Assembly: GCF_010389155.1 (NCBI RefSeq)
Contig: NC_057761.1
Location: 49,648,213-49,712,212, forward strand
Reading direction: 5' to 3'
Source of the DNA: Erigeron canadensis
Taxonomy: Eukaryota; Streptophyta; Magnoliopsida; Asterales; Asteraceae
DNA: 64,000 bases
A program made the translations under genes and the position numbers. This document shows, in pieces, positions 51,025-61,512 of the stretch; positions within the stretch are counted from its first letter, which is position 1, and each line of letters opens with the position of its first letter. The notes beneath the pieces were generated by a model, which did not search any database, was not told where the DNA came from, and worked only from the letters and a program-made list of their open reading frames with translations.

Positions 51025-52280
51025 GAAGATGGAGTCAGAGGAGAAGGAGCAGTGAAGGAAGCATAACGAGATTTTGACTTGGATTTCCTTATAGATTTGG
51101 CGCAGTGGTGAGTTTTCTGTTTCTTTGGTTGAGACTGAGGAGGAATGTCGGTGGATTGAGATGGAGCGGAAGTGCCAGATGCTGAAACATCAACAAACCC
51201 CTCTTTTCTTTTTCTTGACACAGGAACATCACTAGGCGACCTATGAGGGCGTGGGGAAGGCACAACTCGGTGTTGAGCGGCCATACGCCCGTCTATATAC
51301 ACTCTGTAGATCCTTAGGTCAGGATCATCTTGGGGCACCCGGCTCAAAAGAGATTCAGGAATTGGCATGAAAGGAAGATGAGAAAGACGATCGTTTGCAT
51401 AAACCGATCGGAAGCTTGATATAGCGATGCGATGAGAATTGGGGAATCTTTGGATGTTGTTATTGTTGGTGATGAAATTCTGCAAGATAACAGATAAGAA
51501 ACGAATAAAAGCAATATATTTCTTATTAGCAGTAAACTTCCCATTTACTTGAAGACGTAGATGATCAAAGGCCACGGCAGCAAAATCAATATGAAGATCA
51601 AATGCGATGCCAAACAGATATGTGATGGTGGCCTTTGTGAAGTCGTCTTGTCCTTTCCTTGAGGGAGTGAAGCAATTGTTGATGATGCAACATAAAGTGT
51701 GCCACAATATGTGAAAATTCTTCTTCTTTACATCTTTCAGGGCTGAGATGTTGCCATCATATCCCAAGTCCTGGACTCTCCTCAAGATTTCAATCAGAGG
51801 AGGAAAGTCGATGAAATCAGTGAAGCCTTCCCTTGAATCAGCAGTAGGGAACTGGAGAATTTGTCTGAATTCTTCAAGATTGAAGGTGAACTCTTGTCTG
51901 TCACCATCAGTTGTTAGCAGAGAGAACTTAAAGAAAGGTACGGCTTTGCCACGTCCCGGTACAAATTGAATCGTGCGCCATAGCTCAAACAGTAATTGTT
52001 CTTCGATTTCCGAAACAGTAATGGTGAAAGCACGATGTAGTGGATGATGTGCGATCATTACCGGGATAATGCCATGTTGGCAGGAGAATGGTATCATCAG
52101 TTGTAGATTGTTTGGCATATTTACAGTGACACCATCAACGAGGAAATTCATTATGCGATTGACAAGTATGCGAATAGGAAACATTGTTTCCAAGGTTAAT
52201 TTTATTTTTAAAAAAATGAATCGTACACCGTTTTTCACAAAAGACGTAAAGATAGTACAACAAGGCGTTCTATATCTCAC
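47893..52280 (-). pseudogene. Env-like ORF downstream of copia pol, two frameshifts
   Basis: An open frame of 1,150 codons (52280-48828) continues, after a frameshift near 48870, in 48874-48185 and, after another near 48200, in 48204-47893, to about 1,400 residues in sense with pol. The N-terminal 300 residues form a globular-looking domain (FTFNLEEFRQILQFP, FHILWHTLCCIINNC, TKATITYLFGIAF) resembling an extra ORF I recall beside copia pol in composite-family plants. Then comes a long low-complexity linker rich in Ser, Pro, His and Asp with a Ser run from (GAT)n at 50982-51022. A Gln/Glu-rich coiled-coil-like stretch follows (near residue 860-910), then acidic repeats. The last part is basic and ends in a Lys run (KKKK). 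I see no clear signal peptide or transmembrane segment, so 'env-like' denotes position only. Confidence 0.6.
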
Positions 52281-52530
52281 TTCTTGTGGAAAAACAGTGT
52301 ATGATAAATATTAGCTCACAGATATTTAGTAAAAAAAAAAAGAAATTAAAGAAACAGATCATACAACTGGTTTTGCAGAAGATGCAAAGGCAGTACATCA
52401 AGGCGTTCGATGCCTTGCTTCTAAGGAAAACCCGATGTATGATAAGTTTTGAAAGAAAAGTGTACAAGAAATCACAGTTGATTATACACCGGTTTTCACA
52501 GGAAAATGAGGCAACAGCTGTTCGTGAGTC
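52210..52530. repeat. Diverged tandem repeats just upstream of the env-like ORF
   Basis: Two direct copies, about 52218-52312 and 52358-52450, share 'caccg/ctgg-tttt-cac/gcaga', 'gtaaag/gcaaaggcagtac', 'aacaaggcgttc' and 'gtatgataa'. A third start (acaccggttttcaca) is at 52486. The unit is about 140 bp. It forms the leader before the ORF in element sense. Confidence 0.6.
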
Positions 52531-53104
52531 CAATCAAGATTCATGAACATTAGATTGTTCATAAACACGAAATATCAAGGAAGCACAAATTTATATAGGA
52601 ATTCATGAAGAAACATTTTTTAAAAGAATTTTCTAAGTTAATATTTCATGAATTTTCTAATTTATTGAAGTTTTTTTTTAATTTTTTTAATTTTTTTTTA
52701 TTTTTGAAAATTTGTGAAAAATGGGTTTTGTTGAGAGAAAAATTGGATAGAGTGTCCCTTTAGGAAAATTGTGTTTTCAAGAACTAATACTGGTAGGAAA
52801 AAGTACCAGTATATGCAAAGCATCAAGAAATCAAGTGAAAACTTGAGATCGATGCACTTGCTTATTTCGTGAAAGCATAGTATGTAAGCATGACAGAGTA
52901 TAACCAGGTAAACACACAAATATAGCACATAAGTAAGCAGTTTAACTACAACAGATAATATAGATGAAAGGCAAGTAAGCATGAAAACAGAATGAAAATG
53001 AAATAAGATACCCGAATATGTAAATAAGGCAAGTAAGGGCACACGAAAATGACACGTAATCAGACCTGAAAGTAAAGATTTACAAATTCCAAACATGTGT
53101 AAGT

Positions 53105-53480
53105 GAAAACCGGTATTAAAGCATATAAAAATGGGAATACCGGTTTGAGAAAGAAACCCGGTATTAGCACTGTATTATGGGAATGTCGGTTTTTGGGTTG
53201 AAAACCGGTATTAACGTTATTAAAAGCAGAAATACCTGAAAGCCGGTTTTCGAGAAAGGAAGAACAAATGCCGGTAATCAATCAGTTTGATACAAATATT
53301 GAAGGAAAGCCGGTAAGAATGCCGATTTTAGTGAAGAAAAGAAAAAACTTAGAGAAAATTTGGAAAGGTTATATTGGGGGTCGAAGTCCGGTATTTATAG
53401 CGGTCAATACCGGAATTGACTACCGGTTTTTTGAAACCCGGTATTGGTTTGAAATCCGGTATTGATTTGAAACCCGGTTT
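53105..53480. repeat. Cluster of accggtatt / aataccggt words
   Basis: More than a dozen forms of (a)ccggt(a)tt in both orientations are packed into about 375 bp at irregular spacing (for example near 53110, 53141, 53157, 53203, 53240, 53273, 53386, 53408, 53422, 53437, 53454 and 53474). The spacer lies between pol and the env-like ORF. Many copies sit in a 'gaaaaccggtatt' or 'gaaacccggtatt' context, so they derive from a short duplicated unit. Confidence 0.75.
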
Positions 53481-53599
53481 TTTTTTTTTTGGTTAAAGTT
53501 TTTAAAGTTTTGGGAAAGAAAAGTTTGTAGAAAAACTTGCAAGCCAACGTGATTTTTGGAAAAGTTTTCAAGAGGACAAACTATGCACAAGAACACAAA

Positions 53600-53684
53600 C
53601 TCCCCCTAGACAGAAGCATGCAGTCAAGAAAGAAAATAGTTAACTCCCCCTAAATTCATGCATTCTACCCTTTTTCTCCCCCTC
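53600..53684 (-). other. Three internal polypurine-tract-like motifs
   Basis: On the minus strand agggggag occurs three times within 85 bp just after the pol stop: near 53600-53607 (ctagggggagtt), 53643-53651 (ttagggggagtt) and 53674-53683 (gagggggagaa). Each matches the core of the tract that adjoins the 3' LTR (aagggggaga). They could serve as extra plus-strand primers or be duplicates of the terminal tract. Confidence 0.6.
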
Positions 53685-53766
53685 AAACATTGCATGTAAG
53701 AGCATAGAAGCATACATCAACTGTTTGACAAGCCAAATAAGTTTAGAATGAATGGCACAGAAGCAG

Positions 53767-56700
53767 TTAAGTATCTAAGTTCAACATACCCAGCTTGGTT
53801 TTCAATAGATTAAACCTTTGTTCGTCCAAAGGTTTAGTGAAAAGGTCAGCAAGCAGGTAGTCAGTCGGGACAAAATATAATTCGATGTTACCTTTCTCCA
53901 CATGATCCTTGATAAAATGATACCTCACATCGATATGCTTTGTCCGGCTGTGTTGAACTGGATTGCATGAAATAGCAATAGCACTTTTGGAATCACAGTA
54001 TATGGGAATCCGATCATAGTTAAAGCCAAAGTCAGATAGTTGTGTTTTCATCCACAGAACTTGAGAGCAACAACTAGCAGCTGCGACATACTCAGCCTCT
54101 GCGGTTGAAGTGGAAACACAATTTTGTTTCTTGGAAGACCATCCAACAAGCTTATCTCCCAAGAACTGTACACTACTAGAAGTGCTTTTCCTATCAAGTT
54201 TGCATCCTGCATGATCTGCATCTGAGTAAGCTGTTAGTTCAAATCCAGTATCTTTTGGATACCATAAACCAAGATTCATGGTGCCCTTAAGATACCGAAA
54301 GATGCGCTTGACAGCCTGTGCATGACTATCCTTAGGGTCCGCTTGGAATCTTGCGCACATGCAAGTGGAGAACATAATGTCGGGACGGCTGGCAGTTAGG
54401 TACATTAATGAGCCAATCATGCTTCGATACAGTTTTTGGTCAAAGGGTTTACCATTTAGGTCAGCATGAATTTTAGTTCTGGCTTCCATTGGTGTACCAA
54501 TTGGTTGACAATTAAGCATATCAAACTTTTTCAACATATCTTGTATGTATTTGTTTTGACAAATAAAAATCCCATTTGAAAGTTGTTTTACTTGTAAACC
54601 CAAGAAAAAGTTTAACTCCCCCATCATGCTCATCTCAAATTTGTCAACCATAAGGGCAGAAAAGTTTTTGCAATATTTGGGGTTGGTAGACCCGAAGATG
54701 ATGTCATCAACATAAATTTGAATGAGAATGATGTCACTTCCTTGTCGTTTGATGAACAAGGTCGTGTCGATTGTACCTTTTGTGAAGCCATACCTCAGAA
54801 GATAGGTAGATAAAGCATCATACCAGGCACGTGGAGCTTGTTTGAGACCATATAATGCTTTATCTAGTCGGTAGACATGATTCAGGTGTTTGGGATCCAT
54901 GAAACCTTCTGGTTGACCGACAAACACTTTTTCTTTGAGAACTCCATTAAGGAAAGCTGACTTGACATCCATTTGGTAAACAGTGAAGTTCTTGAATGCC
55001 GCGTAAGCAAGGAAAATGCGAATGGCTTCTATTCGAGCAACTGGAGCAAAGGTTTCATCATAGTCAATGCCGTCTTGTTGAGAATAACCTTTAGCTACCA
55101 ATCTAGCCTTATTCCGGACAACAATGCCGTTTTCATCCTTCTTGTTCTTGAAAATCCATTTTGTTGGAATTGGAGCTTTGTTGACATTCGGATTGGGAAC
55201 CAGTTTCCATACCTCCAGACAATTGAATTGTGTTAATTCCTCTTGCATTGCACGAACCCAGTCAGGGTCTTTCAGAGCTTCGTTAACAGATTTTGGTTCT
55301 ACAATGCTTAGAAAATTGACGAATAAACATTCGTTGGCGGAAGCTGAGCGAGTTGTCATTTTGGCATTTGGGTCACCAATGATTTGAGATGGAGGATGTA
55401 GAAGCATAGAGCGGGACCATTTACCAGAGTGAGGATGAGGTGAAGCAGGTTCATTATTTTCATCAGGATTCAAAAATCCTGCAGAATGTTGATCAACAAT
55501 TTGTTCAAAAGAAGGTTCAGTCGGAAGGACATAATCAGCATCAGGATCAGTGTTATTGTCAGAAGGATGATGAGAATAGCTGGAGGAACTTTGTTGGGAG
55601 GAATCATGAGACGAACTATTTGGGGCAGGGGATTCAGAAGGAGAGTCAGGCGAAGATGGTGGAGATGATTCAGAAGATGAAGATGTTGATGTATTATGCT
55701 GATGGAAGCTGGATGAATCTAACTGAGATGTGGTCGTGGTTGAATCCTCAGGAGTGATCAAATTTGTTGGTTGACTTGGAGGATGATCGTGATAAAATTC
55801 ATCAAACATAATGTCTAACTCAGCAGGTGTAGGAGTAGGAAAAGACCTATGAGTAACAGATGGAGTGGAAGATGCGGAATTCGATGGATAGTTGAGGGAA
55901 GAGTCAGAACCATGTTGTTCAAGAACCATATCAGATAGTTCATCAAATTTGACATTCATGCTTTCCATGATATGTTTTGTTTGACGAAAGTAGACACGGT
56001 ATGCAATGGATTCTTTTGAGTACCCAATGAAGTAGGCCTCGTTCCCTTTGGGTTTAAATTTACCAAGATTTTCACGATCATTCAAAACGTAGCAAACACA
56101 ACCAAAAATATGCAGAAAATTCACGTTGGGCTTCCTTTTGTTGATCACCTCGTAAGGAGTTTTGTCGAACCGCTTGTTGATGATTGAGCGATTTTGTGTA
56201 AAACACACAGTAGCAATTGCTTCAGCCCATAGATTTTGTGGTAACTTAGAGTAAGCAAGCATAGTACGTGCAGCTTCGACAAGAGTCCGATTACGTCTTT
56301 CAACAACCCCGTTTTGTTGTGGAGTTCTGGTGGCAGAAAACTGATGAGTAATGCCAACGGAGGAACAGTAAGCTTCAAGAGTGACATTCTTGAATTCAGT
56401 ACCATTGTCAGAACGGATGATTCTCACGTTTGATTGGATGTTGACTTGAGTCTTTTTGATGAAATCGATGATAACTTGAGGAGTTTCACTCTTTTCTCGA
56501 AAGAAGAAAACCCAAGTATAACGAGAATAATCATCGACAATGACAAGAATGTAACATTTTGCATGAATGCTCCGAATACGCATCGGGCCACACAGATCCA
56601 TATGAAGAAGATGTAAGGGGGCTTCAGTACTTAGGTGTTTCTTTGGTAGATGCGACGCTTTCTTCATCTTACCAATGGCACAGGCGGAACAAACTGTGTT

Positions 56701-57366
56701 TGTCTCAAACTTAGCATCAGGAAGACCATCAACCAATTGTTTACTTGTGAGAACATTAATGGTGTGAAAATTGAGATGAGATAAACGACGGTGCCATAAC
56801 CAGGTTTGTTGAGCAGAAGCTTTGGACACAAGACATATTTCAGATGAAGGAGTGGGAAGTGAGTTGAGATCAATGGTGAACAAGTTGTCATCACGGGTTC
56901 CGGTAAGAATATCAACACCGTCCTCCGTTTGAACTTTGCATTCATATCAACGGAAGAGAACTTGAAGATCATTATCACAGAATTGACCAACACTAAACAA
57001 GTTATGTCCAAGTCCTTCAACATAAGAAACATGTTTGATGGTAATCCCATTTTGAACAATATCTCCATACCCAAGAATAGGAGCAATGTTATCATTACCA
57101 AATCGAACAGTTCCCAAAAAAATTTCAACAAAGTTCCTTAGAATTGAACGGTTTCCAGTCATGTGCCTCGAACATCTGGAATCAACGTACCAAACACATA
57201 TAAAGTATTCCTGAACGGTTTGAGAATATGGTTTTAGGTACCCATGGTAAATTGGGTCCATGGGGGTTAGGGAAGCATATGCAGAGCATTTATTAAAAAA
57301 GAAAAGAATCACGAGAGAAAATGCAGAATAAAAGCAAGCACACACAAACAAGAAAAGATAAAACAC
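53767..57366 (-). pseudogene. copia pol: protease, integrase, RT, RNase H (one in-frame stop)
   Basis: A 1,038-codon frame (56883-53767) continues upstream in the same frame to 57366, broken only by TGA at 56947-56949. The protease active site reads VDSRCSRHMTG, where DSG is expected, so a key Gly is Arg. Integrase (numbered from 56883): zinc ligands H31, H36, C65, C68; catalytic D96, D159, E195 with the D-35-E spacing; then [11 protein letters not shown]. The linker is Ser/Pro-rich. RT has [22 protein letters not shown] and YVDDIIFGS near residue 730. RNase H has [16 protein letters not shown] and CDSKSA, and the protein ends in NLDT. Integrase, RT and RNase H look complete. The protease change and the stop make the copy unlikely to be autonomous. 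Confidence 0.9.
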
Positions 57367-57456
57367 TTAAGCATAAAAGTACAGTTATTGAGAATAAAGG
57401 AAACATCACACAGACAAGTTCAAACATAAAAGACAAATTACAGTCATCCAAAGTAC

Positions 57457-59673
57457 TTAATGTTTCGAAAAACTAGTCCTATCAGATCTAGAACTAGACA
57501 CATAAGGTCCACGAGCAATCCATTCTTGTTTCACAGAGGTGGTTTTCCCATTAGTCTTGACAGTCCTAGTAGCATGCAAAAATCTATCCTTAGGAAGCCA
57601 CCTACTCATAGTGTCTAGGCGCAAGTCACCTGAAACATGAAAATGTTTGTTATTAGTAGGGGTTTTCTTATGAGAAGTAGCCACAGGTGTCTTTCTAACG
57701 GGTTTCTTTGAAGTAGTAGTAAACCAACCATATTGATCATGGTATCTAGCTGATCCTAAGGTCTCATCTCTAACAACAGTAAAAGTGCATTTAGGGATGA
57801 CAAATGATTCCTTAGAGAAGCTAGAGTACTTGTGATACTTAGGTTGGGTAGAAACAGAATGATCAAGTGGAACCTTAGGTCTTTGATGAGAGAAATTACT
57901 GCCTTTCAGAGGTGGTCTATGTAATGGAGACTTGGGAGTGGTCTTAGTGGAAGGTCTAACAAACTTGAAATCTTTAACAACAGAAGGAGAATTGTTGTTC
58001 TTTGGTTTTGAGGATTTAACAGTTGAAGAAACCTCTTTCTTTTGAAAAACTTTCTGATATTTTTTAGTACCTTGTTTTGAGACAGGGGATTGCTTTGGTT
58101 TTGAGACAGAAGGTTGTTCTTGTTTGGAAGAATGAACCTTTTCTTTTGTTTGTTCAAAATGTTTTTCAAAAACTGGATCGAAAACTAGATCTTCCTCAAG
58201 AAAGTTATTCAGATTTGGTAAGGTCGAAAAATCCATTTTTACAGATTTAGACACAGACTTTGATTCCAAGTTTACAGTGGGGACAACAGAGGCAGAAGGA
58301 CAAAACTTGTCAGTGGTTGAGTTTGAAGAACTTGAAGACATTGGTTTAGTTACAACATGTTGCTTTATTGGAAAGTTGCATGATTTGAGCAAATTGAAAG
58401 CTTTTTCAAAGTTATTGTTAACAAAAGCTTGAAGTATGATGTTTTTATACTCCATTTCCAATTTAAGTTTGTTGAAATCTAAAAGCAATGTCAATCGTTT
58501 ATCTCTTTCATTTTCAAATTTCTTTGTTAAGGTATCAAGTTCACTGAAATAGGCTTGAGTTTCTTCAGAAAACTTGTCTGATTCATCATTATTTGGAAAG
58601 AAATTATCAAATGAATCAGTTTGATTGACCCTCTTCTCAGACTCAAACTCAACCAAAGGATCAATGGTCTCACTGTAGAATTCATTGTAGTCATTGTCAT
58701 TGTCAGTTTGGATGGCAATGCTACGAGTCTCAATGGGGTTACCAACATCAGAAAATGGGTCATTGGTCTCACTGTTCGGTTCAACAGATTCATTATCATG
58801 GTCAGTTTGGATGGATACACTTCGAGACGTTGTGGGACTATCCACATCAGACAGGGGATCAGAATCACTATCCGTTGCTAAAGTAACATCAACTAGTTCA
58901 CATACAGATTTGATTGTAGAAGAGAAAGTAGAAGAGGTTTTCAACACATCACAGACAGGACAATTAGGATCAGTACAGTCAGAAGAATTATCAGAAGAGG
59001 TAGGAGGGTTGTCATGCATTCTTGAGTTACAATGACCTTAAGACACCAGAGCATCTATCACACGTTGTAGTTCCAAAATGGTTTGTTTCAAGTCGGCCAT
59101 TTGGTTTTCTAAAACTACTTGAGGAATATAAGGTCTTGCTGGAGCTGGTTTAGGTACAGGAATGTCGACCTTGGGTGTTTGAGTACTCGAGATGATAGCA
59201 ACTTTGTTATCCTCAGACTTTTCATCAATTTCCTCAATGATGATAGATTTTGGGAAGTTTTTAGAATGAAGTGGAGGATTGAAAAGATCGAAAGAATCAT
59301 TGATTTGATCATAATCCAAGTTAATTCTACAACCTTTGGATAGATGCTCATCAGTCTCAAAATCACCATAACTTGGTCGAACATATTGAATTGTTAGGCC
59401 ATATCTCATAAGATCAACATCGTATAGTGAAGGGACTTCAGTTCTGCCAGTGAGAAGGTTTTTGGGTTTCTCGAAACCCAACCCTTGAGTAAAGTTAGAA
59501 TCAAAATCTCTAGGTTTATGTAGAAAAATTTGCTTGTTAGACTGATCAAGTTTGTAAACCTTGACTTGGTAAAATTTGATTTGTTCGTTTAATTCATTGA
59601 TTTTACTTTCAAGTTTTTGGTTTAAAGAGTCTTTGATACTACAAGCATAATGGAGATTAAAAATATCTCACCC
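57457..59673 (-). pseudogene. copia gag C-terminal remnant
   Basis: One frame runs from the truncation at about 59673 to the stop at 57457, interrupted only by TAA at 59038-59040. The upstream part begins in a Leu/Lys/Glu coiled-coil-like stretch (LNQKLESKINELNEQIKFYQ), as in the distal gag of SIRE-type elements. The downstream 520 codons are acidic then basic and Ser/Lys-rich, ending in a SRSDRTSFSKH tail. The capsid and the zinc knuckle that should precede this are absent. About 90 nt with several stops separate the gag stop from the first open codon of the protease frame. Confidence 0.75.
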
Positions 59674-59693
59674 CTTATATATATATATATATA

Positions 59694-59882
59694 GGGGGAA
59701 GTGAAGGTGGTGCTGTTAGGAACCTAAGTTGGGTGAAATCCCTCTCACATGCTAATTTTTTAAACCATAAAAAACATGGGGGCCCATTGTTTATGTATTA
59801 TATATTTTTAGATTAAAAAATTAGTATGTGAGAGGGATTTCATCTAAGTTGGGTGGTGTTGTCTCACACCTTCACTTTTCCC
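59694..59882. mobile_element. Palindromic MITE in a (TA)n tract, copy 1
   Basis: The left arm (gggggaagtgaaggtgg...gaaatccctctcacatgcta) and right arm (tagtatgtgagagggatttc...accttcacttttccc) are inverted complements. Poly(TA) lies on both sides (59677-59693 and 59883-59910). Insertion into TA microsatellites recalls the Micron-type MITEs of rice by behaviour only. Confidence 0.75.
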
Positions 59883-59910
59883 ATATATATATATATATAT
59901 ATATATATAT

Positions 59911-60099
59911 GGGAAAATGAAATATAAGGCTGTCCGACACCTAAGCTTAGGTGTGGAACCCCTCACATACTAATATTTTATTATTTTTTGTTTAATGAAT
60001 AAATGCATGAGCCCCCATGATTTTTATGGATTAAAAAAATAATATGTGAGTGTTCCACACCTAAACTTAAATATACCCGACAGCCTTATATTCCCATCC

Positions 60100-60101
<2 letters not shown>
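59911..60101. mobile_element. Palindromic MITE in a (TA)n tract, copy 2
   Basis: The left arm gggaaaatgaaatataaggc...ttaggtgtggaac pairs with the right arm gttccacacctaaactt...gccttatattcccatcccc. (TA)n lies on both sides (59883-59910 and 60102-60130). It shares layout, length and inner words (cctaagtt/cctaagctta, cccctcacata, tatgtgag) with copy 1, but the outer 40 bp differ, so they are related families rather than recent sisters. Confidence 0.75.
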
Positions 60102-60130
<29 letters not shown>

Positions 60131-60133
<3 letters not shown>

Positions 60134-61512
60134 TTTTGAATACAAATATCTAAGATATAAATTCATAAAAGAGTCCATATTAATATAAGTTCTAACGTAA
60201 AATGCATATATCAAATTAATTCAGCACCCTTAAAAAAAATACGCCCAAATGATCTACGCTTAATTACTATAGAAAGTCAAAGCATGACGACGTCACTGAC
60301 TTTTACTCTAGTTAATAACTAGATTTTCATTCCGCGGAAAACTGCGGGCCTAGTTTATAAAAAAATAATTTAATAAAATTTTGTAAAAAGTAAAAATATT
60401 AAATTGAATAGAATTTAGTAAAATGTATGGAATTTTTTGTAAAAAATGTTATAAAAATGAAAAGTGTATTAAATTTTGTAAATAGTTGCACTTGTAACAA
60501 CATAAGATTTATGATTATATGTCATCTCAAATTTCGAATATGTTGTTGTAAATTTAAATTAACCAATTTTAGTTGACTATAGATTTTTATCCTGCGGAAA
60601 AACCGCGGTTTAGTTTAATAGTATTATTTTAATAAAATTGAATAAGAATTAAGTTAGATCATTACATTTAATTAAGTATTAGGAGAAATTAAAGAATTAT
60701 TATGGAAATTTATTCACAAAGTTAATATAAGTCACAACTAATGGCCTAATGCTATAGGTAACTCAAAACAAAACCACATCCGTTCCAAAACTTTCTTGAA
60801 GCCCACTGCCTTAAAATCTTCGTCTGCCTTGGTCCATAATTCTCTAAACCAAACATGCACAAAACATTTGAGATATTCTCCATTTTCCAACTTCAATTTC
60901 GCAATTTACATATTGCAAAAAGCACATTCCGTATTTATAGGTATGGATTTTAAAATTATTATGCCCCTGCAGCCTGCTTCATTGACTTCAAGATGCTTTG
61001 AAGTTTGAAGGTTTGAAGCTCAACTTGGATGTGTTTATAGAATGATGATATCGTACTGCACATCCTTTATAAAACCTTACTTTGTGGATAAATATTTTTT
61101 TTACTTCATAGAAAATAAAATATATCAAACAAACACCTCTTTAAGATCAGCAAGATTCTGGCAATGACATAATAGATGCAACAGAATTGTTATATGAATA
61201 GATCATGAACCTTCATTTAAGGAGTAAATGGTAAAATCTGTAGATTACTGATTACACAATTGTTATTGATGATATGATTCACTACTTGTTCATCTACTAT
61301 TACTATTACTCTATTCTCAGCTTTAACGCCTATATAAAAATACTAATGCTAAAACAACAATGAAAAAGTTCAGCTGAATGCGAAATGACAATTCTACACA
61401 CCACTTGTATATTCGTAATTAGTTACTACATAACTACTTGTATATTTCCTAACATGGTTTCATTTTTTCGCAGAATTTCTCACCTTCTATGACCGGCAGT
61501 ATCTATGCAAGC
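60131..61512. other. Intergenic sequence, no gene seen
   Basis: AT-rich. Two related segments (about 60312-60360, ccgcggaaaactgcgggcctagtt, and 60578-60616, cctgcggaaaaaccgcggtttagtt) have a small GC-rich hairpin followed by a tagtt word, like Helitron 3' ends; the elements are not delimited. About 60770-61010 is less AT-rich and open for 70 codons but matches no family I know. Confidence 0.45.

Larger units (their letters stand above)
47519..59673 (-). mobile_element. Ty1/copia retrotransposon, SIRE/Maximus-like, 5'-truncated
   Basis: In 5' to 3' order on the minus strand it has a gag remnant, protease, integrase, reverse transcriptase, RNase H, a 1.5-kb spacer, a long env-like ORF, a polypurine tract and a 3' LTR. 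The integrase-before-RT order defines Ty1/copia. The env-like ORF after pol and the RNase H block ([18 protein letters not shown]) point to the SIRE lineage. No 5' LTR, primer-binding site, capsid or zinc knuckle is visible; the element stops at a (TA)n tract near 59673. With one LTR missing, neither age nor target duplication can be read. Nonsense and frameshift damage is noted in the parts below. Confidence 0.9.

Noticed and set aside
55440..55757. Plus-strand frame of 105 codons opposite copia pol
   Set aside because: It is an antisense shadow of the Ser/Pro-rich pol linker.
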